Positions 1 through 7,610 of a stretch of 42,403 nucleotides of DNA are shown here, one piece after another (within the stretch, counting starts at the first letter, position 1; every line of letters begins with the position of its first letter). Under the pieces are notes generated by a model that worked only from the letters and a program-made list of their open reading frames with translations, made no database searches and had not been told where the DNA came from. The DNA is taken from assembly GCA_028822845.1 (NCBI GenBank), contig JAPKCS010000018.1, positions 1 to 42,403 of the forward strand. The letters run 5' to 3'. The position numbers and the translations under genes were made by a program. This stretch comes from Candidatus Poseidoniaceae archaeon (GTDB lineage: Archaea > Thermoplasmatota > Poseidoniia > Poseidoniales > Poseidoniaceae).

Positions 1-72
1 TGTAGCTTAGTCAGGTAGAGCGATGGACTCTTAATCCATCGGTCGCGGGTTCGAACCCCGTCAGGCCCGCCA
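1..72 (+). tRNA. tRNA-Lys (CTT), 5' end outside the window
   Basis: The anticodon arm has a 5-bp stem (23-27 with 35-39) around the loop CTCTTAA, giving anticodon CTT at 30-32. A T arm with TTCGAAC follows. The acceptor 3' strand CAGGCCC, discriminator G and an encoded CCA end at 72. Pairing predicts a GGGCCTG 5' strand, of which only the last two bases lie inside the window, so about 5 nt are missing. No intron is visible. The stop codon of the convergent sodX-like gene begins 2 bp after the CCA. Confidence 0.93.
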
Positions 73-73
73 C

Positions 74-373
74 TCAAACATCATTTGATTTCTCAATCAC
101 GATGCCGAGAACACTCGACGTTGGGATTTTCCCAAAATTATGAGAATCTTCTGAAGAGGTCGGGTCAGGATTGTCACCTTCAACAAAAACCTCAGAACCT
201 TCAATGGAAGTGACACGTTTCACTAGATGAAGGGTCTTGAATGGATGTTTAAACACCACGACTGAACCAATGATGACAGTGGATTCAGTTTGATCATCAC
301 AGAGGAGTCGATCACCGTCGTTGTAACTTGGCCACATGCTGTCGCCAGAAACAACAGCAATGAAGCGCGCCAT
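74..373 (-). CDS. sodX: S26-type signal peptidase, probable NiSOD maturation protease
   Basis: A 99-residue protein with the S26 (type I signal peptidase) catalytic signature. The nucleophile serine is S12 in the SGDSMWP motif and the likely general base is K52 in the LVKRV motif, followed by the family GDNPD..SxDS box at about 66-77. It has no obvious membrane anchor, which fits the short soluble group known as nickel-type SOD maturation proteases. It lies 9 bp downstream of the NiSOD gene on the same strand, and NiSOD must lose its N-terminal leader to expose the nickel-binding histidine. Assignment as the processing enzyme is therefore inferred from family plus context. A generic S26 peptidase is the only real alternative. 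Confidence 0.85.
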   Translation of the reverse strand: MARFIAVVSGDSMWPSYNDGDRLLCDDQTESTVIIGSVVVFKHPFKTLHLVKRVTSIEGSEVFVEGDNPDPTSSEDSHNFGKIPTSSVLGIVIEKSNDV

Positions 374-382
374 GAGGGGCCC

Positions 383-850
383 TCAACTGGCTCGGATCCA
401 AGGAACTTCTCGGCCCTTGATTGCCCAGAACATGGTGTGGATTGCTTCGATAGCGTCCATCAGTTCTTGAGCGTGCATAGAGGAAACCTCGACCTTGCAG
501 GCACTGCAAAGTTTGGCTGCTTGCCAGAAGGTGGTGTGAAGTTCAGGATGTGCATCGAGGTGCTGAGGCTTGAAGAAATCAGTCCAGAGAACGAGCAATT
601 CATGCTTGCACTTTTGGGCTTCTTCATCCTTGATTGCTGCATAGCGGCTCATGGTGTTGAGGTAGGCTGCCATTGACTCTGAACTGAACACCTTAGGGTA
701 TTCTAGAGCGAGCATTTTCTTGGTCATCGATTGAACTGCTTCACCGGCGATACGGGCGCTAGCGGGGTCATAGACACCGCATGGTCCGTCACAATGTGCA
801 GAGGCTTCAATCTCGGGTAGGATGCTGTCGTTGGTCATCAAAATTGCCAT
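383..850 (-). CDS. sodN: Nickel superoxide dismutase precursor
   Basis: A 155-residue protein whose residues 19-27, HCDGPCGVY, are the nickel hook of NiSOD (mature His1, Cys2, Cys6 and Tyr9). The preceding 18 residues form the leader that must be removed so that His1 becomes the N terminus. The rest is helical, as in the four-helix NiSOD subunit, and the length (about 137 residues mature) is normal. The enzyme converts superoxide to O2 and H2O2. Two starts are possible, ATG at 850 or ATG at 838 (MTND); either leaves a leader. The gene begins 36 bp after the carbamate kinase stop and is followed by the S26 peptidase, so the three genes may be co-transcribed. NiSOD is best known from Streptomyces, cyanobacteria and marine bacteria, so a transferred origin is likely. 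Confidence 0.95.
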   Translation of the reverse strand: MAILMTNDSILPEIEASAHCDGPCGVYDPASARIAGEAVQSMTKKMLALEYPKVFSSESMAAYLNTMSRYAAIKDEEAQKCKHELLVLWTDFFKPQHLDAHPELHTTFWQAAKLCSACKVEVSSMHAQELMDAIEAIHTMFWAIKGREVPWIRAS

Positions 851-886
851 ACCGCCCTAGTACATGAACATGCGCTCAGGCACACA

Positions 887-1795
887 TCACACGACAATTG
901 TCGTTCCTGCATTTCCTCGTAAGGCATCCAATGCATCCCCTGGCTGGCAGAGGATCGCTTGGAGGCCTGGCCGGTGAAGGGCTGCTTCCATGAGGCTGCC
1001 AATTTTTGGACCCATTGAGCCGGGTGGAAACTCCCCTGCTTCAAGAAAAGCCTCACATTCATCCAAACTGAGTCTGGTATGACTGCGTTCTTTCTCGGTG
1101 CCAAAGCCTGTTCGGACAGCATCGATGGCGGTCGAAATGATCAGGACTTCGGCTTCTAATTTAATCGCAAGGAGGGCGGACAATCGATCTTTGTCGATGA
1201 CGGCCGGAACACCGGTGAAATGTTGGCCTTTCCGGACAATTGGTATGCCACCACCACCGCCGCAAATGACGACGGCATGGAGGTCGACCATTTTCTGAAT
1301 CACTGGTAAATCGATAACTTCCATCGGTAAGGGACTCGCAACAACCCGACGGGGGCCAATGCTTGTTTCAGCAATGTTCCAATCAGCTTCCATCACGACT
1401 TTGGCTGAAAGGACGGGACCAACTGGCTTTGTAGGGTTCAGGAAACCCGGATCATTGGCATCCACCAAAACACGAGTCACGATGGTTGCCGTTCGCTCGG
1501 GACGTTGGCGACGGGAGAGAATCGAATCGAGGTTCAAGGCCAGACCGTGACCAATCATCCCTTGAGTTGCTGCAACCCATGCATCCATTGAGTGGGTCAG
1601 TTCAGTGTCAAGCGCCATCAGATGACCGACTTGTGGCCCGTTGCCGTGCGTGAGGACAACACCCCAACCCGCTTCCAACAGATCGACCACATCGGACATC
1701 ACATGGGCGAGAACCCGTTCACTTTCTCCGTCCGTCTTCCCTGTTGGTGAAGCAAGGGCGTTTCCGCCAATTGCATAGACTGCGACCCGTGCCAC
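887..1795 (-). CDS. arcC: Carbamate kinase
   Basis: A 302-residue amino acid kinase family protein. It has the N-terminal AIGGNAL loop (residues 8-14), the THGNGPQVG motif (about 49-57), the CGGGGGIPI glycine-rich segment (about 178-186) and a C-terminal GSMGPKI motif, all characteristic of carbamate kinase. The family interconverts carbamoyl phosphate plus ADP and ATP plus carbamate. The start is GTG at 1795. No arginine deiminase or ornithine carbamoyltransferase lies nearby, so its physiological direction cannot be read from context. It diverges from asnS across a region with nested inverted repeats and precedes the NiSOD pair on the same strand. Confidence 0.93.
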   Translation of the reverse strand: MARVAVYAIGGNALASPTGKTDGESERVLAHVMSDVVDLLEAGWGVVLTHGNGPQVGHLMALDTELTHSMDAWVAATQGMIGHGLALNLDSILSRRQRPERTATIVTRVLVDANDPGFLNPTKPVGPVLSAKVVMEADWNIAETSIGPRRVVASPLPMEVIDLPVIQKMVDLHAVVICGGGGGIPIVRKGQHFTGVPAVIDKDRLSALLAIKLEAEVLIISTAIDAVRTGFGTEKERSHTRLSLDECEAFLEAGEFPPGSMGPKIGSLMEAALHRPGLQAILCQPGDALDALRGNAGTTIVV

Positions 1796-1813
1796 ATTGG
1801 AGTATAGCCTTGC

Positions 1814-1877
1814 AGGTGGTTTGAGGCTTCTCCTTGATTGACCCCTTCAAGGAGCGGTTTCTCTACCTGAACCACCT
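1814..1877. promoter_or_regulatory. Nested inverted repeats between divergent arcC and asnS
   Basis: An inner inverted repeat CTCCTTGA (1830-1837) / TCAAGGAG (1847-1854) has a 9-nt spacer. An outer one, AGGTGGTT (1814-1821) / AACCACCT (1870-1877), encloses it, and both pairs are perfect. They lie in the 139-bp gap shared by two divergently transcribed genes. An operator or a transcript hairpin is possible. The outer arms contain GGTG, so part of the symmetry could come from ribosome-binding-like sequence. Confidence 0.35.
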
Positions 1878-1934
1878 CACGGGTGCAGGGTGACATTGAA
1901 TTAGACAATGGCCTACCCGGGAACAGGTGCGAAG

Positions 1935-3266
1935 ATGGTGAAGACGATTTGGATTGGTGATGTGCAATCTGGAATGTACGACGGTCAAGTCGTTGAATTG
2001 AAAGGATGGGTCAAGCGAACGCGAGGATCCAATAAAATCCGATTCGTGGTTCTCCGAGATTCAACCGGTACCATTCAATGCGTTGCTAAGCGCGATGTCC
2101 TCGGCGATGAAGCGTTTGAATCTGTCAAAGCTGCTTTGATCGAATCAAGCATCATCATCACAGGAACGGTCAACGTCGACGAACGATCTGAAGGCGGCCA
2201 TGAACTGGTCGTATCGAGCGTCGAGATCGTTGGATCGGTCAACCCAGAACGCCCGTTCCCAATCACCGAATCAGCCATGGCAGCCGCTGATGGCGGCGAA
2301 ACAGAATTCCTCTTGGACAACCGCCACCTCTACCTGCGAACCTCGAGGATGACGACCATGCTCAAACTTCGAAGCAGTGTGTTTGGCGCAATTCACGGAT
2401 ACTTCCGTAACCTCGATTTTATCGAATACCAAGCCCCGAACTTTGTTGCTGGCGCAGTTGAAGGCGGCTCCACCTTGTTTGAAGTTCCATACTTTGGACG
2501 CACGGCTTACCTCACTCAATCTTGGCAACTCTACGCAGAAGCAGCCATGCCCGCTCTTGAGCGGTTGTACACCATCGCTCCTTCATTCCGTGCTGAAAAA
2601 TCACGTACTCGACGGCACTTGACCGAATTCTGGCACGCTGAAATGGAAGTCGCATGGGCCAGCAACCAAGAGATCATGACGCACGGTGAAGGTGTTGTCC
2701 GAAAGATTGCCTCAACCCTCCTCGATGAGCGCACACCTGAATTGGAATCACTCGGGCGTGACCTCGACCTCGTTGCTCGCTACGCGGACAGCCCTTACCC
2801 ACGCATGCGCTACGACGAAGCCGTCGAAACATTGCAAGGCATGGGCGTCGATGTCGAATGGGGTCAAGACCTTGATTACTCAAAAGAAAAGGTCCTCACT
2901 CAGGACTTCGATGTTCCTCACTTTTTGACCCACTACCCAAAGATTGCCAAACCATTCTATCATCGCATGGACCCAGAGGATGAAAAATACGTCTTATGCC
3001 ACGATTTGCTGGCCCCCGAAGGCTACGGTGAAATCATAGGTGGAGGCGAACGAACGTGGTCCGAAGAAGAAATTCTCAAGCGTTTGGATGAAGAGGGAAC
3101 CCCCCACGAAGCATACCAGTTCTACATCGATACCCGTTCATACGGTGGTGTACCTCACGGTGGATTTGGGATGGGTGTCGATCGAGTCTGCTCTTGGTTA
3201 ACAGGTGCAGACCACATTCGCGAAGTCATTCCATTCCCCCGAGACTCCAGGCGAGTCACCCCCTGA
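1935..3266 (+). CDS. asnS: Asparaginyl-tRNA synthetase
   Basis: A class IIb aminoacyl-tRNA synthetase. An N-terminal OB fold (about 1-100) recognises the anticodon. The catalytic domain carries motif 2 (FRAEKSRTRRH, about 219-229) and motif 3 near the C terminus (GFGMGVDRV), then the family ending EVIPFPR. The active-site stretch LTQSWQLYAEA is of the AsnRS type (compare LTQSxQLY) rather than the archaeal AspRS form with SPQ, so asparagine is the predicted substrate. ATG 1935 is chosen because AGGTG ends 5 nt before it; an in-frame ATG at 1908 would add nine residues. A strong GAGGTGA follows its stop and serves the next gene, only 9 bp away. Confidence 0.9.
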   Translation: MVKTIWIGDVQSGMYDGQVVELKGWVKRTRGSNKIRFVVLRDSTGTIQCVAKRDVLGDEAFESVKAALIESSIIITGTVNVDERSEGGHELVVSSVEIVGSVNPERPFPITESAMAAADGGETEFLLDNRHLYLRTSRMTTMLKLRSSVFGAIHGYFRNLDFIEYQAPNFVAGAVEGGSTLFEVPYFGRTAYLTQSWQLYAEAAMPALERLYTIAPSFRAEKSRTRRHLTEFWHAEMEVAWASNQEIMTHGEGVVRKIASTLLDERTPELESLGRDLDLVARYADSPYPRMRYDEAVETLQGMGVDVEWGQDLDYSKEKVLTQDFDVPHFLTHYPKIAKPFYHRMDPEDEKYVLCHDLLAPEGYGEIIGGGERTWSEEEILKRLDEEGTPHEAYQFYIDTRSYGGVPHGGFGMGVDRVCSWLTGADHIREVIPFPRDSRRVTP

Positions 3267-3275
3267 GGTGACGAA

Positions 3276-4319
3276 ATGGGATCTGTTATCGCCCTTGGTT
3301 GCGGACTCGTTGGTCGGTTCGTGATTGAACGCTTGACACAAGCTGGACATCATGTGACGGTGATCGACCTGACCATCCCTGAAGCGTTTCACAACCATCC
3401 GAGCATCGATGCTCGGGAGGGGGATGCGGCAGAACACATCGCGAATTTGCCTCCAAACCAAACCGTGGTCAACATGCTCCCCGGACGAATTGGCGATTTC
3501 GTGCGACCGTTGCTGCTTCAGAACGGGCACAACGTGGTCGACCTCGCATTTACAGCAGAAGATCCTCACCGACACCAAGCCATTGCGGAGGCCAACAATG
3601 CGGTCCTTCTCTGGGACGTCGGCATTGCCCCTGGGATTTCGAACATGCTCGTCAAACAGGCTTACAATGCGCTTGGACCACTTGATGACATTTCCATTAA
3701 AGTTGGTGGAAACCCCTGCGAAATGGACGATGAATGGTCCTACATGGCTCCGTTCTCCCCATCTGATGTCATTGAAGAGTACACTCGACCTGCGCGGGTT
3801 CGAATCGATGGAGAAACCGTCGAAGTCCCTGCCTTGAGTGAACGCCATGACATCGAAGTCGATGGGTTTGGTACCATGGAGGCATTCCTGACCGATGGGT
3901 TGCGCAGTGTGCTTGACACCATCCCCTGCCGAACGATGAAGGAATACACGGTTCGTTGGCCAGGCCACATCCAGCGGTGGGTCGATGAAGGCCGTCACAT
4001 GGATGAAGAAGAGTTGCTTGCCGCTTGGACTTTTGATTCAAACCGGAAGGAATTCACTTGGCTAGAGGTTCGAGCATCCAATGATTCTGGCACCCGCACC
4101 ACAATTGTCCAAGACACTGGATTGAACGGAGATGGCTCAATGGCAAGGACCACTGGGCTTGTCACAGCAGCTTGCGCTCTGTTGTTCATCGAACAAGGCC
4201 CTGAACAAGGGTGTGGCCTCGCTCCTGGCGTTCATCCACCAGAAGGGTTGTCAGCTGAGGCAATGCAACACATCATGGATTACATGCAACGCGAAGGCGT
4301 GGCATTTCAATTCGATTAA
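3276..4319 (+). CDS. Saccharopine dehydrogenase-like NAD(P)-dependent oxidoreductase
   Basis: A 347-residue protein starting with a Rossmann fold. The dinucleotide loop is GCGLVG (residues 8-13), then a beta strand ending in an acidic residue (VIDL). The centre (DVGIAPGISNMLV, about 114-126, followed by KVGGNP) is typical of the saccharopine dehydrogenase / lysine dehydrogenase (LYS9-like) family. The substrate cannot be assigned: the family includes saccharopine, lysine and carboxynorspermidine enzymes, and no lysine-pathway or polyamine gene adjoins it. GAGGTGA lies 5 nt before the ATG and the gene is 9 bp behind asnS, so the two are probably one transcript. Confidence 0.82.
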   Translation: MGSVIALGCGLVGRFVIERLTQAGHHVTVIDLTIPEAFHNHPSIDAREGDAAEHIANLPPNQTVVNMLPGRIGDFVRPLLLQNGHNVVDLAFTAEDPHRHQAIAEANNAVLLWDVGIAPGISNMLVKQAYNALGPLDDISIKVGGNPCEMDDEWSYMAPFSPSDVIEEYTRPARVRIDGETVEVPALSERHDIEVDGFGTMEAFLTDGLRSVLDTIPCRTMKEYTVRWPGHIQRWVDEGRHMDEEELLAAWTFDSNRKEFTWLEVRASNDSGTRTTIVQDTGLNGDGSMARTTGLVTAACALLFIEQGPEQGCGLAPGVHPPEGLSAEAMQHIMDYMQREGVAFQFD

Positions 4320-4423
4320 AGCAATGGCTCGCCACATTGTGGGCAAGGCATTCCAGGAATAAAAGACCCAAGAAGAAAACCACAGTTTAGGCAAATCGAG
4401 GTCAGCATGTCATCTCCGAGCAT
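4316..4423 (-). CDS. Small zinc-ribbon protein
   Basis: A short reading frame ending at 4316 encodes two CxxC pairs, CLNC and CPQC, separated by 13 residues, in a roughly 35-residue protein that ends CGEPLL. The ATG at 4423 lies 26 nt past the end of the HAD phosphatase gene on the same strand. An ATG at 4498 would give 60 residues but would overlap that gene by 50 bp. The paired CxxC motifs argue that it is translated, since chance frames rarely hold such spacing. The last codons overlap the end of the convergent oxidoreductase gene by 4 bp. Function is unknown. Confidence 0.5.
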   Translation of the reverse strand: MLGDDMLTSICLNCGFLLGSFIPGMPCPQCGEPLL

Positions 4424-4448
4424 GCCTTTGCATACATCTTGAACTTCA

Positions 4449-5231
4449 TCAAGGTGTTGGAGCGAGATTAAAATGCTCAAAAATGATTTTTTCGACATGC
4501 TTGAGATGCTTTTCCTCAACGATATGAAGAGCGTGGGCCTTTGGTCGATCGTCCCAAGGGTTGAAGCAAATTGGCAATCCTGATTCGTGGAACATACTGA
4601 TATCACCTGCAGAGTCGCCGACCGAAGCGGTGTTTTCTTTGCTAACGCCAAGACGGCGTTGGAGCATTTTCACAACAGATCCCTTTCCATCCATTTGCAC
4701 TTGATATCGGCCGAAATCAGCGATTTCATGGTCGCCATTTTCAAGTTGCTTTCCTTGCAACCATCCATTGGTGAACACGTGAAGTTTCGTGTCCAGACCA
4801 TCGGCGAACCGCTGCGCAGTAAAGCGGTCAATACCACCCCAACGGCGCTTCCAAGCTTGATCACTCGGAAATTGTGCAGCAATGTCACGGGCTGTTTGTT
4901 GAAGTCCCCCACTGACGATGGCCACATGAAATCCCCGATCCAGTAAATGACCGATTAATTCCTTCCAGTAGGGCATCATTGGCATACCCTCCATCAGGCC
5001 ACGAAGTTCCCTATCGGTCACCAGCGGTCCATCTGCACGGCTTTCTTTAATCAGTGCAAGATCAAGTTTGATCCAGTCCCACTCATCGAGGAGGCCTTGG
5101 TTGTACAATTCAAACGATTCATCGTTGGATATGCCAAGTCGATCATAGACAAATTGCCATGTGGATAGATGGTCGACCAACACTCGGTCCATATCGAGGC
5201 AAACCAAATGTGGAGATGTCATTGCTGTCAT
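4449..5231 (-). CDS. HAD-family phosphatase, SerB-like
   Basis: A 260-residue HAD hydrolase with all four motifs. Motif I is DMDRVLVD (residues 13-20, nucleophile D13, acid/base D15). Motif II is VSGG. A motif III lysine lies in DGKGSV, and motif IV is GDSAGDISM, where two aspartates bind Mg2+. The helical cap between motifs I and II and the layout resemble phosphoserine phosphatase, but residues that would fix serine phosphate specificity cannot be judged by eye. AAAGGTGA lies 5 nt upstream of ATG 5231, supporting that start. It follows the membrane glycosyltransferase-like gene by 27 bp and precedes the small zinc-ribbon gene. Confidence 0.82.
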   Translation of the reverse strand: MTAMTSPHLVCLDMDRVLVDHLSTWQFVYDRLGISNDESFELYNQGLLDEWDWIKLDLALIKESRADGPLVTDRELRGLMEGMPMMPYWKELIGHLLDRGFHVAIVSGGLQQTARDIAAQFPSDQAWKRRWGGIDRFTAQRFADGLDTKLHVFTNGWLQGKQLENGDHEIADFGRYQVQMDGKGSVVKMLQRRLGVSKENTASVGDSAGDISMFHESGLPICFNPWDDRPKAHALHIVEEKHLKHVEKIIFEHFNLAPTP

Positions 5232-5258
5232 AGAATCACCTTTATCAAGAATCGATCA

Positions 5259-6101
5259 TCAATTTCGAGTTGGCCAATCGTATTGAGATTGAATTTGTTC
5301 AACCTGTTTGCCCATGATGTACAGAATGAGGGCCACCATGATGCTGAAAAGACCGATCAGCGTCATCGCAATTGTTGCCAGTGTTACGCCAATGGAAGTG
5401 GAGTTGATCTCTTCCAGTGCCCCGACAATGTTTCCAGAAAGCCTGTAGCCGAGAATAAACAGGACCACACCTGGTATTCCAAACAACAAAAGTGGATGCT
5501 TCGTTTCCAACATCCAGTAAAACAATTGAGCAAACTTAGAAGCGGTAGCAAGCGATTCACGTTGCTGAATATTGACGTTGAATGATGCACGGACGATGCG
5601 CACACGCAAGACTTCGTCGAGGGCCTCTTGAGAATCTGTCGGAGTAAGGTTCGCCATTGCAGCCATGCCAGCCTTGGTGACCACCATGTGACGGAGGGTG
5701 AGTTCTGAAAGAATGCGGTTGACGATGGGGGCCTCTTCCTCATTTTCGAGTTCATAGGCAACATGGATGTCCCAGAGTTCACGAGCACGATTGATCGAAA
5801 GCGAGATGTCCTGCAACTTCCATGCTGCAGTCACATGGATCAATAACGTAGTTTTGGCTTCTGAGAGATTACTTTCGTGTAGGAATTTAGCGAGTTCGAT
5901 AGCGTTCAGATGAGGTGTGAAATGAAGCGCTGTGCACCCGACCTCCTCTGCCAATTCAACGGTTGAATCATTCGAACCGAGGTCGAGGAGAACAACATCG
6001 TCAGCAATCTCCCTGGCACGTACGATCAACGAGACAACGCGCAACTCGATGTCACCACCGATGAGAACAATGCGCAATGGAACAGGTGCCACAGGCATCA
6101 T
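5259..6101 (-). CDS. GT2-like membrane protein, degenerate glycosyltransferase
   Basis: About 280 residues. The first ~90 residues follow a GT-A start: a strand IVLIGG, then VVLLDLGSNDSTVELAEEVG, which mirrors the VVDDGSxDxT box of family 2 glycosyltransferases. The second aspartate of that box is Leu here, and no later DxD is visible. The C terminus has two membrane spans, one in the HPLLLFGIPGVVLFILGY stretch and one of about 25 residues ending LILYIMG. This matches archaeal dolichol-phosphate-sugar synthase-like proteins with C-terminal anchors. The start is ATG 6101 (or 6098). A longer upstream frame exists but is antisense to the next gene. It probably acts on, or regulates, lipid-linked sugar synthesis, and catalytic competence is doubtful. 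Confidence 0.6.
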   Translation of the reverse strand: MMPVAPVPLRIVLIGGDIELRVVSLIVRAREIADDVVLLDLGSNDSTVELAEEVGCTALHFTPHLNAIELAKFLHESNLSEAKTTLLIHVTAAWKLQDISLSINRARELWDIHVAYELENEEEAPIVNRILSELTLRHMVVTKAGMAAMANLTPTDSQEALDEVLRVRIVRASFNVNIQQRESLATASKFAQLFYWMLETKHPLLLFGIPGVVLFILGYRLSGNIVGALEEINSTSIGVTLATIAMTLIGLFSIMVALILYIMGKQVEQIQSQYDWPTRN

Positions 6102-6225
6102 GCTGTGCCATCCACCTATCAAACCTCTCAAACATCGAATGCCATTTTGGTCCATTCCTGCCGATGAGGGACAGACACACAATCCGAACACGCATGTATT
6201 TGAGGCAAGGTGGATTGGCGTCCAC

Positions 6226-7179
6226 ATGGAAGGTGGCTGGTGCATTGGTGTTGTGGTTCCAGCCCGCAATGAAGCCAAATTCATACGGCATGTCATCGAA
6301 ACAATACCAGCAACTGTTGATTGCATCGTTGTGGTCAATGATGGTTCGACGGATGCAACATCAACTGAAATAAAAAAAGCCGACATCGTTGCAAACCTGA
6401 TTGAAATAAATCTTGACGGTGAAGGTGTTGGAGCGGCCATTGATGCTGGACATCAAGCCCTCTTGGACCACTTTGAGGACCAGTTCATCAGTGTTGTAAT
6501 GGCTGGAGATGGTCAAATGAACCCTGATGACTTGCCACGGCTGATTGCCCCGATCCTCAATGGAGAAAGCGACCACGTCAAAGGGGATCGATTCAACCAC
6601 AGTCAAGGTGCTGGAACGATGCCGCTTGTGAGGCGAATCGCTAGTAAAATCTTAGCTATAGCCACGACCTTAGCCAGCGGTCAAAGCCTCAGTGACCCTC
6701 AATGTGGCTACACTGCAACTTCATCAGACGTGCTCAAACAATGGCCTTGGCAACGATCATGGAAAGGCTATGGATATCCCAATTATTGGCTCATACAGTT
6801 GTCCAAATTTGGCTACAGAATCAAAGAGGTTCCTGTGCAGTCCATCTATGGCCAAGAAAAATCAGGCATTCGCCCATTGAGGTTTTTTTGTTCTGTTGGT
6901 CCAATGATGGCGTTTGAGCACCATCGACGAAACCTTGCATGGTTGTTCAGCAAAAACATCACCCCGCATTCGCTTTTTGCACTGATTGCATACGTGATTG
7001 GTTGGATTGCTGTGCTCCCTGGAATCAGCACAGACATCGAACGTGAGATGACATCAAGGGGTTGCCCTCCCGTTGTGTTGATGATGGCGGCATGGGCGGT
7101 GGCACACTTTTTTGACAGGGCAGCCACCAGTACGGTACAGGAGCTGAGGTTGAATGCGAAGGCACGACAAACGACGTAA
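6226..7179 (+). CDS. Family 2 glycosyltransferase, dolichol-phosphate mannosyltransferase-like
   Basis: A 317-residue GT-A glycosyltransferase. It starts IGVVVPARNEAKFI, then has VVVNDGSTDAT (about 35-45), the metal-site segment AGDGQMNPDDLP (about 89-100) and a QCGYTA block typical of DPM1-like enzymes. Two hydrophobic segments near the C terminus (about 240-258 and 279-296) suggest membrane association. The likely reaction is transfer of a sugar from a nucleotide sugar to a polyprenyl phosphate, or a related surface-glycan step. ATG 6226 directly precedes the conserved domain, with AGGTGG 13 nt upstream; ATG 6139 is an alternative. It diverges from the degenerate GT2-like gene and its 3' end overlaps the parvulin gene by 26 bp. 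Confidence 0.82.
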   Translation: MEGGWCIGVVVPARNEAKFIRHVIETIPATVDCIVVVNDGSTDATSTEIKKADIVANLIEINLDGEGVGAAIDAGHQALLDHFEDQFISVVMAGDGQMNPDDLPRLIAPILNGESDHVKGDRFNHSQGAGTMPLVRRIASKILAIATTLASGQSLSDPQCGYTATSSDVLKQWPWQRSWKGYGYPNYWLIQLSKFGYRIKEVPVQSIYGQEKSGIRPLRFFCSVGPMMAFEHHRRNLAWLFSKNITPHSLFALIAYVIGWIAVLPGISTDIEREMTSRGCPPVVLMMAAWAVAHFFDRAATSTVQELRLNAKARQTT

Positions 7180-7483
7180 GCCAAGAAAGGCGCATGTGCG
7201 CCACATTCTGATCGCTGCGAAACCGGACGCACGGAACTTGTTGAATGAGATTCAATCGGCGAAGAATCCGCTCAAGATGTTCAAGAAACTGGCAAAGAAA
7301 CACTCCAATTGTTCAAGTGCTAGCAAGAAAGGAGATTTGGGTGAATTTGTCGAGGGACAAATGGTACAAGATTTTGAGGACGCTGTATGGGCAATGGAAC
7401 CTGAAACCGTTCCGCAGTCCTACATCAAGACACAGTTTGGATACCACATTTTGTGGGTTCATGAAATTATTCTACCAGAATAA
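7154..7483 (+). CDS. Parvulin-type peptidyl-prolyl cis-trans isomerase
   Basis: A 109-residue stand-alone PpiC/parvulin domain. The markers are the N-terminal HVRHILI strand (residues 14-20), the helix FKKLAKKHS, the GDLGEF turn (about 60-65), and the C-terminal QFGYHILWV strand (about 94-102). It has no signal peptide, so it is probably a cytoplasmic folding helper of the small archaeal parvulin type. The N terminus is very basic. The gene starts inside the end of the glycosyltransferase gene (26-bp overlap), indicating coupled translation. It stops 14 bp before the CCA end of the convergent tRNA-Pro. Confidence 0.92.
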   Translation: MRRHDKRRKPRKAHVRHILIAAKPDARNLLNEIQSAKNPLKMFKKLAKKHSNCSSASKKGDLGEFVEGQMVQDFEDAVWAMEPETVPQSYIKTQFGYHILWVHEIILPE

Positions 7484-7497
7484 ATTCACATCAATGC

Positions 7498-7575
7498 TGG
7501 TGGGCGATCCAGGATTTGAACCTGGGTCCAAGCGTCCCAAACGCCCGAGTATAGGCCAAGCTAACCCAATCGCCC
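7498..7575 (-). tRNA. tRNA-Pro (TGG)
   Basis: Read on the minus strand, the acceptor stem GGGCGAT pairs with ATCGCCC, followed by discriminator A and an encoded CCA (ending at 7498). The T arm is CCAGG-TTCAAAT-CCTGG. The anticodon loop TTTGGGA gives TGG, with G37 as expected for proline tRNAs. The anticodon stem contains G-T pairs. No intron is seen. It lies between the convergent parvulin gene and the end of the zinc-ribbon protein gene. Confidence 0.93.
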
Positions 7576-7610
7576 TTGCATTCCGTCCCACGAGGTCCTA
7601 CCTATGAAGT

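Noticed and set aside
1-850. Genomic island next to tRNA-Lys
   Set aside because: No integrase, no duplicated tRNA 3' end and no insertion sequence was seen; only the NiSOD pair itself suggests transfer.
3198-3998. 266-codon minus-strand frame opposite the oxidoreductase
   Set aside because: It is antisense to a gene with an intact Rossmann motif and a strong ribosome-binding site, and has no recognisable protein features.
6102-6440. N-terminal extension of the degenerate GT2 protein
   Set aside because: The extra 113 codons are antisense to the DPM1-like gene and rich in Pro/Ser/Thr of no family; the conserved start is at 6101.
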